A stretch of 64,000 nucleotides of DNA from positions 62,001 through 126,000 of the forward strand of contig NZ_BMQK01000005.1 of the NCBI RefSeq assembly GCF_014648075.1. Reading direction: 5' to 3'. The notes beneath the pieces are model-generated. The model saw nothing but the letters and a program-made list of their open reading frames with translations, did not search any database and was not told where the DNA came from. Below, in pieces: positions 42,194 to 51,155 of this stretch. A program made the translations under genes and the position numbers. How positions within the stretch are numbered: position 1 is the stretch's first letter; every line of letters starts with the position of its first letter. The stretch is from Streptomyces ruber (GTDB lineage Bacteria; Actinomycetota; Actinomycetes; Streptomycetales; Streptomycetaceae).

Positions 42194-42627
42194 ACGCCCC
42201 GCTCGTCCGCCTGGAGCGGCTGGAGCGTGGCGAACTGGGAGTCGAGCAGGGCCGTCGGCATGAAGTGCCCCTGCCGCTTGCCCATCCGGTCCTCGATGAG
42301 GGCCCGGTCGCCGCTGAGGTGGACGAAGACGACGTCCGGCGCGGCCGCCCGCAGCCGGTCCCGGTAGGCGCGCTTGAGGGCCGAGCAGCTCACCACCCCG
42401 CCGAGCCCGGCCCGCTCGCGGGCCCAGGCACCGATGGCGTCGAGCCACGGTCCGCGGTCCGCGTCGTCCAGGGGGGTTCCGGCCGACATCTTGGCGATGT
42501 TGGCCGCCGGGTGGAAGTCGTCGCCCTCGGCGTACGGAACACCGAGCCGGGACGCGAGCAGGGGGCCGATCGTGGTCTTGCCGGTTCCTGCCACACCCAT
42601 GACCACGACGACGTGGGGGGTACGCAT
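42109..42627 (-). CDS. gntK: Gluconokinase
   Basis: 172-aa P-loop kinase phosphorylating gluconate to 6-phosphogluconate. Walker A GVAGTGKT is at residues 11-18, with the family block EGDDFHPAANIAKMSAGTPL and the later CSALKRAYRDRLR. Length is typical (about 170). ATG at 42627. The last 27 codons are part of a tandem DNA duplication, and a second copy lies just past the stop. The divergent FadR-type regulator and a 9-2-9 palindrome lie upstream. Confidence 0.96.
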   Translation of the reverse strand: MRTPHVVVVMGVAGTGKTTIGPLLASRLGVPYAEGDDFHPAANIAKMSAGTPLDDADRGPWLDAIGAWARERAGLGGVVSCSALKRAYRDRLRAAAPDVVFVHLSGDRALIEDRMGKRQGHFMPTALLDSQFATLQPLQADERGVAVDVSGGPEDIADRAVAALDELDRPAS

Positions 42628-42657
42628 GACTACCTCGCTGTGCTGTCTCCGTCGACA

Positions 42658-42677
42658 TCGACGTCACCTGACGTCGA
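42658..42677. promoter_or_regulatory. Palindrome TCGACGTCA-CC-TGACGTCGA
   Basis: A perfect 9-bp dyad with a 2-nt centre in the gntK leader, 30 bp upstream of its ATG. It lies in the divergent gntK-GntR region, making it the best candidate operator for the FadR-type regulator. The adjacent 42680-42750 stretch is unusually AT-rich for this genome and probably holds both promoters. Confidence 0.6.
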
Positions 42678-42771
42678 GGACACTGAAACTCATTAGGTAC
42701 GACAAATTCAAGACCCTGTGATTTATAAGTCCGACTTTTTTTGCCCGACGCCTTCCTCGTACGCTGAGCTC

Positions 42772-43500
42772 ATGAGCACACGGGGCCGGGGGCTGCACGG
42801 ACACGTACTGGACGCCCTCGGGCCGGCGATCACCGCGGGTGAGTACCCGCCGGGCAGCGTGCTGCGCACCGACGAGCTGGCGCAGCGCTTCGAGGTGTCG
42901 CGCTCCGTGATGCGCGAGGCGGTGCGGGTCCTGGAGTCCATGCAGCTCGTGGAGTCCCGCCGCCGGGTGGGCGTGACGGTCCGCCCGGCCGCCGAGTGGA
43001 ACGTCTACGACCCCGAGGTCATCCGCTGGCGGCTGGCCGGCGCCGACCGGCCGCGCCAGCTGCGTTCGCTCACCGTGCTGCGCTCCGCGATCGAGCCGGT
43101 CGCCGCGGGACTGGCCGCGCGGCACGCCACCGCGGAGCAGTGCGCCGAGCTCACCGAGTGCGCCCTGGGCATGGTGGCCAACTCACGCGGTCACCGGCTG
43201 GAGGGGTACCTCTTCCACGACGTGGCCTTCCACCGTGTGATCCTCAACGCGTCGGGCAACGAGATGTTCGCCCGCCTCGGCGACGTGGTCGCGGAGGTCC
43301 TCACGGGCCGCACCCAGCACGAGGTGATGTTCGAGGACCCCGACCCGGCTGCCGTCACCCTGCACGTCCAGGTCGCCGAGGCGGTCCGCGCGGGCGACGC
43401 GTCCCGGGCCGAGGAGCTCACCCGGGAGATCACGCTCGGCGCGCTCGAGGAGCTGGACATCCTCGCGCCGCCGAACGGGCGGCACGCGACGACGGGCTGA
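42772..43500 (+). CDS. gntR: FadR-type GntR regulator of gluconate genes
   Basis: 242-aa repressor of the FadR/FCD subgroup. The winged HTH contains LRTDELAQRFEVSRSVMREA and the C-terminal all-helical FCD domain contains the ligand/metal residues (FHDVAFHRVIL). ATG at 42772. It is divergent from gntK-gntP; in streptomycetes such a GntR represses gluconate use and is relieved by gluconate or 6-phosphogluconate. The predicted binding site is the 9-2-9 palindrome in the shared region. The gene is followed by an 18-bp tandem repeat. Confidence 0.92.
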   Translation: MSTRGRGLHGHVLDALGPAITAGEYPPGSVLRTDELAQRFEVSRSVMREAVRVLESMQLVESRRRVGVTVRPAAEWNVYDPEVIRWRLAGADRPRQLRSLTVLRSAIEPVAAGLAARHATAEQCAELTECALGMVANSRGHRLEGYLFHDVAFHRVILNASGNEMFARLGDVVAEVLTGRTQHEVMFEDPDPAAVTLHVQVAEAVRAGDASRAEELTREITLGALEELDILAPPNGRHATTG

Positions 43501-43588
43501 GCGCCGGCGGCGGGTAGAGCGCCGGCGACGGGCTGAGCGCCGGCGACGGGTAGAGCGCCGGCGACGGGCCGGGCGCCGACGGCCGGCG
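43499..43588. repeat. 18-bp tandem repeat after the gluconate regulator
   Basis: About four and a half copies of gagcgccggcgacgggct, starting within the gntR stop and ending close to the convergent YchJ-like stop. Units alternate between TGA- and TAG-containing versions. No coding function is evident; it may act as a terminator-like or slippage-prone spacer. Confidence 0.8.
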
Positions 43589-43590
43589 GC

Positions 43591-44013
43591 TCACTCCCTG
43601 ACGTCCCCGTCCACGTACACCCACACCCCGTCGACCCGCTCGAAGCGGCTGTGCTCGTGCAGCGCGCCGCCACGGTAGGAGGCGCGGAAGGTCACCGTCC
43701 CCGTGGTGTGGAACGCCGAGCCGCCGGAGGTCTCCAGCACCTCCAGACCGGTCCACGCCGGCCCGGCGCCGAGGCCGAGTTCCTCGGGCCGGGTGCGCGG
43801 GTGCCACGTCCGCAGCAGATACGCCTCGTCGCGCCGGACGAAGGCGCTGTAGCGCGACCGCATCAGCGCCTCGGCCGTCGGTGCCGCCCCCTCACCCCGG
43901 TGGAATCGGCCACAGCACATCTCGTACGTCTCCGCAAGACCGCAAGGGCACGAGGGGTTGCGCGCGGGGCGCGGAGCGGGCTGCCGGCGGGACCGGGGAG
44001 TGCGTCGGGACAT
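43591..44013 (-). CDS. YchJ-like (UPF0225) SEC-C motif protein
   Basis: 140-aa protein with an N-terminal basic region and the metal-binding SEC-C motif CPCGLAETYEMCCGRFH near residue 25. It is followed by the YchJ-family domain EALMRSRYSAFVRRDEAYLL and TWHPRTRPEEL and a C-terminal sheet FERVDGVWVYVDGDVRE. ATG at 44013. The family function is unknown; SEC-C binds zinc in SecA and other proteins. The gene is convergent with gntR and divergent from the eCIS cluster. Confidence 0.88.
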   Translation of the reverse strand: MSRRTPRSRRQPAPRPARNPSCPCGLAETYEMCCGRFHRGEGAAPTAEALMRSRYSAFVRRDEAYLLRTWHPRTRPEELGLGAGPAWTGLEVLETSGGSAFHTTGTVTFRASYRGGALHEHSRFERVDGVWVYVDGDVRE

Positions 44014-44381
44014 GCCCCCATTCTGCTGCAACACCACATGGGCGGGATCCGTGAAGAACCCGTCCCGACACGCGCACATCGTGTGCGCGTCGTGTCCGTC
44101 CCCCTCCACCGGACCCTCCGCAGGACTGGCCTGAACACGCCTTGCTCGCTCAACTCCCCACTGTCCAAGGTGGATTGCGCACTCAAGCATCAGGAGTCAC
44201 AAGCGCGCTGCTTGACCCGGACGGCCGTCCGCCCGGGGTACTGACGGGGGAAACTGATGCGGTGCCGTGGACCGGCCGTGCCGCCGCACGCCCGGGCACC
44301 TCCACCCGCACCGGACGGGACACCCTCCTCACGCCGCCTCTTGGTGCCTCCACCCGGCCCGACAAGGGATTAGGAGGGGGA
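44014..44381. other. Upstream region of the injection system, no gene seen
   Basis: About 370 bp between the divergent YchJ-like and sheath genes. It contains TTGACC at 44212 and the palindrome GGACGGCCGTCC at 44219-44230, but no matching -10 at proper spacing. The sheath start has a strong TAGGAGGGGGA ribosome site. A regulator or other promoter elements are not obvious. Confidence 0.6.
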
Positions 44382-46322
44382 ATGCCGACACACGTGAGCG
44401 CCGCCCGGCCGACCTACCCCGGCGTCTACGTCGAAGAGCTCCCCAGCACCACCCGCACCGTCTCCGCCGTGACCACCTCGGTGACCGCGTTCGTGGGGCA
44501 CACCCGGCGCGGACCCCTGGACGAACCCGTGCGCGTCACCGGCTTCACCGAGTTCGAGCGCCTCTTCGGCGGCCTCGGCCCGCGCTCCGCCGTCGCCCAC
44601 GCGGTCCACCAGTACTTCACCAACGGCGGCGGCACCGCCGTGATCGTACGGGTCGCCAAGGCGGGCAGCGGCACGACCGCCCGCACGGCCCTCGCGTCCA
44701 CCGAGGACCACAGCGAGCACCCCGTGCTCGAGGTGTACGCCAGAGAGCCCGGCCGGTGGGGCAACGCCCTGCGCATCGCCGTCGACCACGGCACGCGCCG
44801 CCACGGCCCGCGCGACCACGACCCGCTCCACCACGGCGGGCACCACGACTCGCACGACCACGACGAGACCTTCGACCTGCGGGTGTACGACGCCAGGGGC
44901 AACGTCCGGGAGAGCTTCACGGGCCTGTCCGCGGACCCCGACCACGACCGTCACGCGCCGACCGTGATCGACGCGGGCTCCCGGCTGATCCGCGTCGAGG
45001 CCGTCGGCGAGGGCCGCCCCGACCCGTCCGGCACGGTCTCCAAGCCGTTCGGGCACCACCTGCCGGACCTGGCCGTCGACCTCACCGTCAAGATCGGCGA
45101 GGTCGAGCGGGAGTTCACCCTGTACGACCCGGACCGCGACGGCGAGGCCCCGCGCACCCTCGCCGAGCTGGCGCTGCTCCTGGAGCGCAAGCTGCGCGCC
45201 CTGCCCGACGCGCCCGGCAGGCACGCCTACGCGGGCGCCGAGGTCACCGTCTCCGGCCGGCGCCTGCGGGTGGTCGCCGGGTCCACCGACCCCCGTGACG
45301 TGGTGCGCTTCCTCGGCGAGTGCGCCAACGACCTGGGCCTGGAGGCCTCCGTCAACCCGCCCGTCTTCCCGCTGAAGGGCGGCGAGGACAGCGAGGCCCC
45401 CGGACCGCAGGACCTCATCGGCAGCGAGGCGGGCAGGACCGGCATCCAGGCCCTGCGCGGCGTCGCCGACGTCAACCTGCTCACCCTGCCCGAACTCGCC
45501 GCGTACGACTCGGTGGACGACATGGTCACCGTCGTCTCGGCCGCCCAGCGGCTGTGCGCGGAACGCCGCGTCCTCCTCCTCGTCGACGCGCCCGCCCGCT
45601 GGGCCGACGCGGACGCGGCCCGGGCCGGACTCGCCGCCTTCGACGCCGTACGCGGCGACCACGCCGCCCTGTACTTCCCGCACCTGAGGCTCACCGACCC
45701 GCTCACCGGACGGCTGCGCTCCTTCCCGCCCTCCGGCGCGGTCGCCGGCGTCATCGCCCGCACCGACGCCGAGCGCGGCGTGTGGAAGGCCCCGGCCGGC
45801 ACCGGCGCACGGCTCCTGGGCGTGCAGGCGCTCACCGTCGACCTCACCGACCGCGAGACCGGCCTGCTCAACCCGCTCGGCGTCAACTGCCTGCGCACCC
45901 TCCCGCTGGCGGGCCCGCTCGTATGGGGCGCACGCACCCTGGCGGGCGCCGACACCCTCGACAGCGAGTGGGGTCACGTCCCCGTGCGGCGGCTCGCCCT
46001 GCACGTGGAGGAGAGCCTCCACCGCGGCCTGCAGTGGGTGGTGTTCGAACCCAACGACGAGAACCTGTGGCAGCAGATCCGCCTCAGCGCCTCCGCGTAC
46101 CTGCACACCCTCTTCCGGCAGGGCGCCTTCAAGGGCAGCACGCCGCGCGAGGCCTACTTCGTCAAGTGCGACCACGAGACCACCACCGCCGAGGACATCG
46201 CGAACGGTGTGGTCAACGTGCTGGTGGGCATCGCGCCGGTCCGCCCGGCGGAGTTCGTGATCGTCCGGATCCAGCAGACGTCGGGACAGGCCGCGCTCTG
46301 GCCCGCCGAAGGAGCACCGTGA
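44382..46322 (+). CDS. eCIS contractile sheath protein
   Basis: 646-aa phage tail sheath-type protein that should polymerise around the inner tube and drive contraction. The N-terminal start PTYPGVYVEELPSTTRTVSA and the C-terminal block ESLHRGLQWVVFEPNDENLW and TPREAYFVKCDHET are typical of sheath proteins. There is a His-rich insertion at about residues 141-163 (DHGTRRHGPRDHDPLHHGG and beyond), probably on the surface. ATG at 44382 has a strong ribosome site. It is the first gene of the + strand cluster, homologous to Afp2-4/Pvc2-4 subunits. Only one sheath gene is seen. Confidence 0.96.
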   Translation: MPTHVSAARPTYPGVYVEELPSTTRTVSAVTTSVTAFVGHTRRGPLDEPVRVTGFTEFERLFGGLGPRSAVAHAVHQYFTNGGGTAVIVRVAKAGSGTTARTALASTEDHSEHPVLEVYAREPGRWGNALRIAVDHGTRRHGPRDHDPLHHGGHHDSHDHDETFDLRVYDARGNVRESFTGLSADPDHDRHAPTVIDAGSRLIRVEAVGEGRPDPSGTVSKPFGHHLPDLAVDLTVKIGEVEREFTLYDPDRDGEAPRTLAELALLLERKLRALPDAPGRHAYAGAEVTVSGRRLRVVAGSTDPRDVVRFLGECANDLGLEASVNPPVFPLKGGEDSEAPGPQDLIGSEAGRTGIQALRGVADVNLLTLPELAAYDSVDDMVTVVSAAQRLCAERRVLLLVDAPARWADADAARAGLAAFDAVRGDHAALYFPHLRLTDPLTGRLRSFPPSGAVAGVIARTDAERGVWKAPAGTGARLLGVQALTVDLTDRETGLLNPLGVNCLRTLPLAGPLVWGARTLAGADTLDSEWGHVPVRRLALHVEESLHRGLQWVVFEPNDENLWQQIRLSASAYLHTLFRQGAFKGSTPREAYFVKCDHETTTAEDIANGVVNVLVGIAPVRPAEFVIVRIQQTSGQAALWPAEGAP

Positions 46323-46349
46323 GAGCCGAAGGAGCACTGAGGAGAACCG

Positions 46350-46874
46350 ATGGCTGAGTTCACCGTCAACGCCCATCGCTTCGACCCGTACAAGAACTTC
46401 AAGTTCCTGGTCCTCTGGGACGGACGTACGGTCGCCGGCATCAGCAAGATCAGTCCGCTGAAGCGGACCACGGAGGTCGTCAAGCACCGGCACGGCGGCG
46501 ACCCCTCCTCCCCGCGCAAGTCGCCCGGCCGCTCCGAGTTCGAGGGCGTCACGCTGGAGCGCGGCGTCACCCACGACCCCGAGTTCGACCGCTGGGCCAA
46601 CAAGGTCTGGCAGGTCGGCGCGGGGCTGGGCGCCGAGGTCTCCCTCGCCGACTTCCGCAAGGACATCGTGATCCAGGTCCTCAACGAGGCCGGCCAGGTC
46701 GCCGTCTCCCACAAGCTCTACCGCACCTGGCCCAGCGAGTACCAGGTGCTCGGCGAGCTGGACGCCAACGCCAACGCCGTGGCGATCCAGTCGCTGAAGC
46801 TCGAGTGCGAGGGCTGGGAGCGGGACTACGAGGTGCCGGAACCGCAGGAACCGGCGTTCCTCAACCCCGCCTGA
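46350..46874 (+). CDS. eCIS inner tube protein
   Basis: 174-aa tail tube protein of the T4 gp19/Afp1 type, which stacks in hexamers to make the central tube. Features are an early NFKFLVLWDGRTVAG, a middle EFEGVTLERGVTHD, and a C-terminal ALKLECEGWERDYEV-like end. It follows the sheath gene by 27 bp in a normal eCIS order. Only one tube paralogue is in this part of the cluster; other systems have two. Confidence 0.95.
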   Translation: MAEFTVNAHRFDPYKNFKFLVLWDGRTVAGISKISPLKRTTEVVKHRHGGDPSSPRKSPGRSEFEGVTLERGVTHDPEFDRWANKVWQVGAGLGAEVSLADFRKDIVIQVLNEAGQVAVSHKLYRTWPSEYQVLGELDANANAVAIQSLKLECEGWERDYEVPEPQEPAFLNPA

Positions 46875-46929
46875 CCGGCGGCCGTCGACGTCCGGCACGG
46901 CAGGCGGGCAGCGGGGAGGAGGGGAGGAC

Positions 46930-47676
46930 ATGGGGAACACCGGGGCGGTGACCGGGGCCGCCGGCCTGCTGGCCACCTGGGAGGCGGGCCTCGCCGAGGC
47001 ACCGGACGGCCGTGCGCTGCTACTGCACCGCACGGCACGCCCGGACACCGACGCGGGCGCCCTGTCGGCGCTGCCGGTCGGCGAGCGCGAGGCGGACCTG
47101 TTCGCGCTGCGCCGGGCCCTGTTCGGCGAGCGGATGCAGGTGCGCCTCGCGTGCGGGGCGTGCGGCGAGGACATGGAGTTCGAGCTGGACGCCGGGGAGT
47201 TCGCCAGCTCGCTGTCCCCGGACGGCCCGGGGGAGTCCGTCGTGCGGCTGGCGGAGAGCGGCTGGGAGGTCGAGTTCCGGCTGCCCGGTGCCGCGGACCT
47301 GACGGCGGCGGCCCGGACCGCGGACCCGCGCGCCGCGCTGCTCGCCCGGTGCCTGGTCTCGGCGGTCCGGGACGGCACGCCCGTGGCCGCCGACGCCCTG
47401 CCCGCCCCGGTGCAGCGCCGGATCGCCGAGGCGGTCGAGGCGGCCGACCCCGGCGCCGACGTCACGCTGGGCGTCACCTGCCCGGAGTGCGGCGGGACCA
47501 CCCGCGCCGAACTGGACATCGCCTCCTACCTGTGGACCGAACTGGACGCCTGGGCGCGCGACGTGCTGCTCGACGTCCATCTGCTCGCCACCGCCTACGG
47601 CTGGAGCGAGCCGGAGATCCTGGCGCTCAGCCCGCTGCGGCGCCGCTACTACCTGGAGCTGTGCGCGGATGACTGA
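46930..47676 (+). CDS. Baseplate-associated protein with paired zinc knuckles
   Basis: 248-aa protein seen in phage-tail-like clusters after the tube gene and often called phage baseplate protein. Two CxxC pairs, Cys75-Cys78 and Cys184-Cys187, probably bind one zinc. The C-terminal segment TAYGWSEPEILALSPLRRRYYLELC is the conserved tail of these proteins. ATG at 46930 follows GGGAGGAGGGGAGG. Its 3' end overlaps the next gene by 8 bp. A chaperone or assembly role (like T4 gp51) is possible but not proven. Confidence 0.8.
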   Translation: MGNTGAVTGAAGLLATWEAGLAEAPDGRALLLHRTARPDTDAGALSALPVGEREADLFALRRALFGERMQVRLACGACGEDMEFELDAGEFASSLSPDGPGESVVRLAESGWEVEFRLPGAADLTAAARTADPRAALLARCLVSAVRDGTPVAADALPAPVQRRIAEAVEAADPGADVTLGVTCPECGGTTRAELDIASYLWTELDAWARDVLLDVHLLATAYGWSEPEILALSPLRRRYYLELCADD

Positions 47677-48457
47677 CTCACCGTCCGTACCGCCGGAAGG
47701 CCGCCCGGGAGGCCCTGCGGCGGGCCCCGCGGAGCCCGACTTCCTCGACCGGCTGCTCGCCCGGCACACCGCCCCGGCCGCCGCGCGCCCGGACGCGGTG
47801 CGGGTACGGCCGCGCCTGGCCGGTCCGTTCGAACGCATCGAGGCGGTGCGCGCCCGTACGGCCGCCGGACCGGAGGGAGACGTCACACCGTTCCGGCCCC
47901 CGGCCGCACCGTCCGCCGTACCGGAGCGGGACGGCCCGCGCCCGGCCCCGGGGACCCGCTCCACGATGACGGAACGGGAACGGACCGTCGTACGCACCGG
48001 ACGGACGCCCGCCGACCCGGCCGGCCGCGCCACCCCGCCACCCGTGCCGGAGCTCCCGCTGCTGCGCCCCGCCGCACCCGTGCCCGCGACCACCCGACCG
48101 GTCCCCGGCCCGGCCCGGCGACCGGCGCCCCGGACCCGCCCGGACGTGGACGCGACCCGGAACGCGGCGCCCGTGCCCCTCCCCCCGGGCGCGGACGCCG
48201 TACCCCCCGCCGCCGTGTCCGCCGCCCCGTATCCCAGCAAGGCGGACACGGCGGCGGCCCGGGACGCCGTACGGCAGGCCGCCGCCCGCCGGTCGGCCCG
48301 GGCGCCCGGACAGGTGGTGCACGTACGGATCGGCCGCCTGGAGGTGACGGCGGCGGCGTCCGCGGGAGCCGACGCCCGGCCGCGGCGCGGTGGCACGGGA
48401 CGCAGGGAGGCGACCGTGAGCCTGGCGCAGTACCTGGACCGAGGACGAGAGGGCTGA
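47669..48457 (+). CDS. eCIS-associated Pro/Ala/Arg-rich protein
   Basis: 262-aa protein of mostly low complexity (Pro, Ala, Arg) with no recognised domain. A short folded end, PGQVVHVRIGRLEVTAAASA, precedes a C-terminal SLAQYLDRG. A similar short beta segment is found in an equivalent position in other streptomycete eCIS clusters, so it is probably a conserved component rather than an orphan. It is coupled to the upstream gene by an 8-bp overlap and followed at 12 bp by the DUF4255 gene. It may be a flexible linker or regulator of assembly. Confidence 0.7.
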   Translation: MTDSPSVPPEGRPGGPAAGPAEPDFLDRLLARHTAPAAARPDAVRVRPRLAGPFERIEAVRARTAAGPEGDVTPFRPPAAPSAVPERDGPRPAPGTRSTMTERERTVVRTGRTPADPAGRATPPPVPELPLLRPAAPVPATTRPVPGPARRPAPRTRPDVDATRNAAPVPLPPGADAVPPAAVSAAPYPSKADTAAARDAVRQAAARRSARAPGQVVHVRIGRLEVTAAASAGADARPRRGGTGRREATVSLAQYLDRGREG

Positions 48458-48469
48458 GGAACCGACGCC

Positions 48470-49087
48470 ATGAGCAACGCACTCGCCATCGCCCACGTCA
48501 CCGAGGCCCTCGCCCTGCACATCGCGTCGCATCTCCAGCCGGAGCTGGACGAGGGCGTCAAGGTCGAACCGGGCAGGCCGCCGGCCCAGGTGCCGACCGA
48601 CCCCACCATCACCGTCTTCCTCTACCAGATCACCCCCAACACCGCGCGGCGCAACGACGACCTCCCCACGCGCGCGTCCGACGGCACCCTCGTGCGCCGC
48701 GCCGCGGCCGCGCTGGACCTGCACTACCTGATCAGCGCCTACGGCGAGGAACGGACCCTGGTGGGGCAGCGGCTCATCGGCTCCGTGGTGCGCACGCTGC
48801 ACGAGATGCCGGTCCTGCCGCAGGACGTCCTCGACCAGGCGGCCGACCGCCCGCACCTCACGGGCAGCGACCTGGCGGCGACGGCACAGCGGGTGCGGCT
48901 GACGCCGACCGTGATGGACATCGACGAGACCTCGAAGCTCTGGGGGATGCTCCACCAGACCCCGTACGCGCTCTCGGTGGTCTACCAGGCGGCCCTGGTC
49001 CTCATCGAGGGCCGCGAGACACCGGTGCCCGCGAAGCCGGTGGAACGGCACGCGGTACGGGTGGTGCCGTCCCGCACGGAGAGCTGA
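48470..49087 (+). CDS. DUF4255 (Pvc16-like) tail-terminator/cap protein
   Basis: 205-aa protein with the DUF4255 domain at the N-terminal half: ALAIAHVTEALALHIASHL, then TITVFLYQITPN and LDLHYLISAYGEE. Homologues (Afp16/Pvc16) cap the distal end of the sheath-tube and set length. ATG at 48470 after TGAGGAACC. It lies between the Pro-rich gene and the ATPase in the same operon. Confidence 0.9.
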   Translation: MSNALAIAHVTEALALHIASHLQPELDEGVKVEPGRPPAQVPTDPTITVFLYQITPNTARRNDDLPTRASDGTLVRRAAAALDLHYLISAYGEERTLVGQRLIGSVVRTLHEMPVLPQDVLDQAADRPHLTGSDLAATAQRVRLTPTVMDIDETSKLWGMLHQTPYALSVVYQAALVLIEGRETPVPAKPVERHAVRVVPSRTES

Positions 49088-49100
49088 GACGGCGACCGGG

Positions 49101-51155
49101 ATGAAACCGACGGGGGCGGGTGAGGACATGGGAGCGTACGGAACACCCGGAGAGCCCGACGAGGGGACGGGCGGCGCACAGGGCGGCACGCCGACGCTGA
49201 CCGACGAACTCGGGCGCGTCCTGGCCCGCGTCGACGCCCACGCCGCGCGTTCGACCGGTACCCGGGGACCCACCCGTGCCGGGCCCGCGGAGGCAGTGGT
49301 ACACAGCCCCGGCCCGGGCACCGCCCCGCTGGACGCCCTCGTCGCCTGCTTCGACCTCACCCCCTTCGAACGGGACGTCGTCCTCCTCACGGCCGCCCAC
49401 GAACTGGACCCCACCACGGCTGCCCGCTGCGCGGCGGCCTGCGGCGACCCCGGGCGCGCCTACCCCACCTTCTCGCTCGCGCTGGCCGCGCTGGCCGACC
49501 CGCACTGGAGCGCGCTCACCCCGGTCGCCCCGCTGCGCCGCTGGCGGATCGTCGAACTCGGCGACGGCGAACCCCGCCCGACCACATCCCGCCTCACCAC
49601 CTCCCGTCTCCGCCTCGACGAACGCGTCCTCCACTTCCTCCTCGGCTCGCCCTACCTGGACGCCCGCCTGCACGGACAGGTGCGCCGCGTCCCGGCCCCC
49701 GGTCCGGGCACGCTCCCGCGCTCGTACGACCTGGCCGCGGACCGGCTCGCGGCGGGCTGGACGACGGCGGCGGACCCCGGCACCCCACCCCTCACCGAGG
49801 TGACCGGCGGCGACGCGCGCAGCCGGGCCGACATCGCCGCCGCGGCGGCCGCCCGCTGCGGGCTCGGGCTGTACGCGACGAGCGCCGAGGACGTCCCGGC
49901 CGACCCCGCGGAACGCGACCGGTTCGCCCGGCTGTGGCAGCGTGAGGCGATCCTGCTGCCCGCCGCGCTGCTGGTCGAGACCGGCGACGCGGACCGCGAC
50001 CAGAGAGCGGCGACGGAGGCGTTCCTCGCCCGGGCCGCCGTACCGGTCGCCGTGTCGGGCGAGGACCCGTCGCGCACGGACCGGACGTACAGAACCCGGG
50101 TGAGCGTGCCGCACCTGGACGACGAGGAGCAGTTCGAGCTGTGGGCGGGAGAGTTCGGGACCGCCGGCCTCCCCCTCACGGACACCGAACTCCACTCCCT
50201 GGTGGCGCAGTTCCGCCTCCCGCCGCACGTCGTACGCTCGGCGGCGGCCACCGTACGCCGCAACCTGCGCGACGAGACGGACGAGCCCGGACCGGTCGCG
50301 GCGGACCTCGCCTGGCGGGCCGGCCTGGAGGAGGCCCGGATCGGCATGGACGCGCTGGGCCGCCGCGTCGAACCCCGGGCCGGCTGGGACGACCTGGTCC
50401 TGCACGAACGGCAGACGACCGTCCTGCGCGAGATCGTCGCCCACGTACGGCAGCGCCCGACCGTCCACCGGGAGTGGGGCTTCGCCGCCGCCCTCCGTCA
50501 CGGCCTGGGCGTCACCGCGCTCTTCGCGGGCGGCTCCGGCACCGGCAAGACCCTGGCGGCCGAGGTGATGGCGAAGGAACTCGGCCTCGACCTGTTCGTC
50601 ATCGACCTCTCGCAGGTGGTCAGCAAGTACATCGGCGAGACCGAGAAGAACCTCCGCCAGGTCTTCGACGCCGCCGAACGCGGCGGCGCGCTCCTGCTCT
50701 TCGACGAGGCCGACGCGCTGTTCGGCAAGCGCAGCGAGGTCAAGGACAGCCACGACCGCTACGCCAACCTGGAGGTCAGTTACCTCCTGATGCGCATGGA
50801 GGCGTACCGGGGCCTGGCCGTCCTCACCACGAACATGAAACAAGCGCTGGACACGGCCTTCCTCCGCCGCATCCGCTTCGTCGTGGACTTCCCGTTCCCC
50901 GCGGAGCACGAACGCGCCGAGATCTGGCGCCGCGTGCTGCCCCCGCAGGCCCCGCTCGAGGACATCGACACCCGCCTGCTCGCCCAGCTCACCGTGGCCG
51001 GCGGCTCGATCCGCAACATCGCCCTCTCCGGCGCGTTCCTCGCCGCCGAGGAGGGCGGCCGCCTCGGGATGCGCCACATGCTCGCGGCGGCCCGCACCGA
51101 GTACCGCAAGCTGGAACGGCCCCTGACGCCCGCGGAGGTACGGGGATGGCTGTGA
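49101..51155 (+). CDS. eCIS AAA+ ATPase (Pvc15/Afp15-like)
   Basis: 684-aa AAA+ protein thought to load or fold cargo, or assemble and recycle the eCIS. The Walker A motif GGSGTGKT is near residues 476-483 and Walker B LLLFDEADALFGKRSEV near residue 533. A later sensor segment RRIRFVVDFPFP and the final ALSGAFLAAEEGGRLGMRHM are as in the family. The N-terminal half is the variable eCIS ATPase extension. ATG at 49101; the stop overlaps the next start by 10 bp. Confidence 0.94.
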   Translation: MKPTGAGEDMGAYGTPGEPDEGTGGAQGGTPTLTDELGRVLARVDAHAARSTGTRGPTRAGPAEAVVHSPGPGTAPLDALVACFDLTPFERDVVLLTAAHELDPTTAARCAAACGDPGRAYPTFSLALAALADPHWSALTPVAPLRRWRIVELGDGEPRPTTSRLTTSRLRLDERVLHFLLGSPYLDARLHGQVRRVPAPGPGTLPRSYDLAADRLAAGWTTAADPGTPPLTEVTGGDARSRADIAAAAAARCGLGLYATSAEDVPADPAERDRFARLWQREAILLPAALLVETGDADRDQRAATEAFLARAAVPVAVSGEDPSRTDRTYRTRVSVPHLDDEEQFELWAGEFGTAGLPLTDTELHSLVAQFRLPPHVVRSAAATVRRNLRDETDEPGPVAADLAWRAGLEEARIGMDALGRRVEPRAGWDDLVLHERQTTVLREIVAHVRQRPTVHREWGFAAALRHGLGVTALFAGGSGTGKTLAAEVMAKELGLDLFVIDLSQVVSKYIGETEKNLRQVFDAAERGGALLLFDEADALFGKRSEVKDSHDRYANLEVSYLLMRMEAYRGLAVLTTNMKQALDTAFLRRIRFVVDFPFPAEHERAEIWRRVLPPQAPLEDIDTRLLAQLTVAGGSIRNIALSGAFLAAEEGGRLGMRHMLAAARTEYRKLERPLTPAEVRGWL

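Noticed and set aside
44219..44230. GGACGGCCGTCC palindrome as an eCIS operator
   Set aside because: Short GC-only palindromes are frequent in this genome; no paired promoter elements were found.
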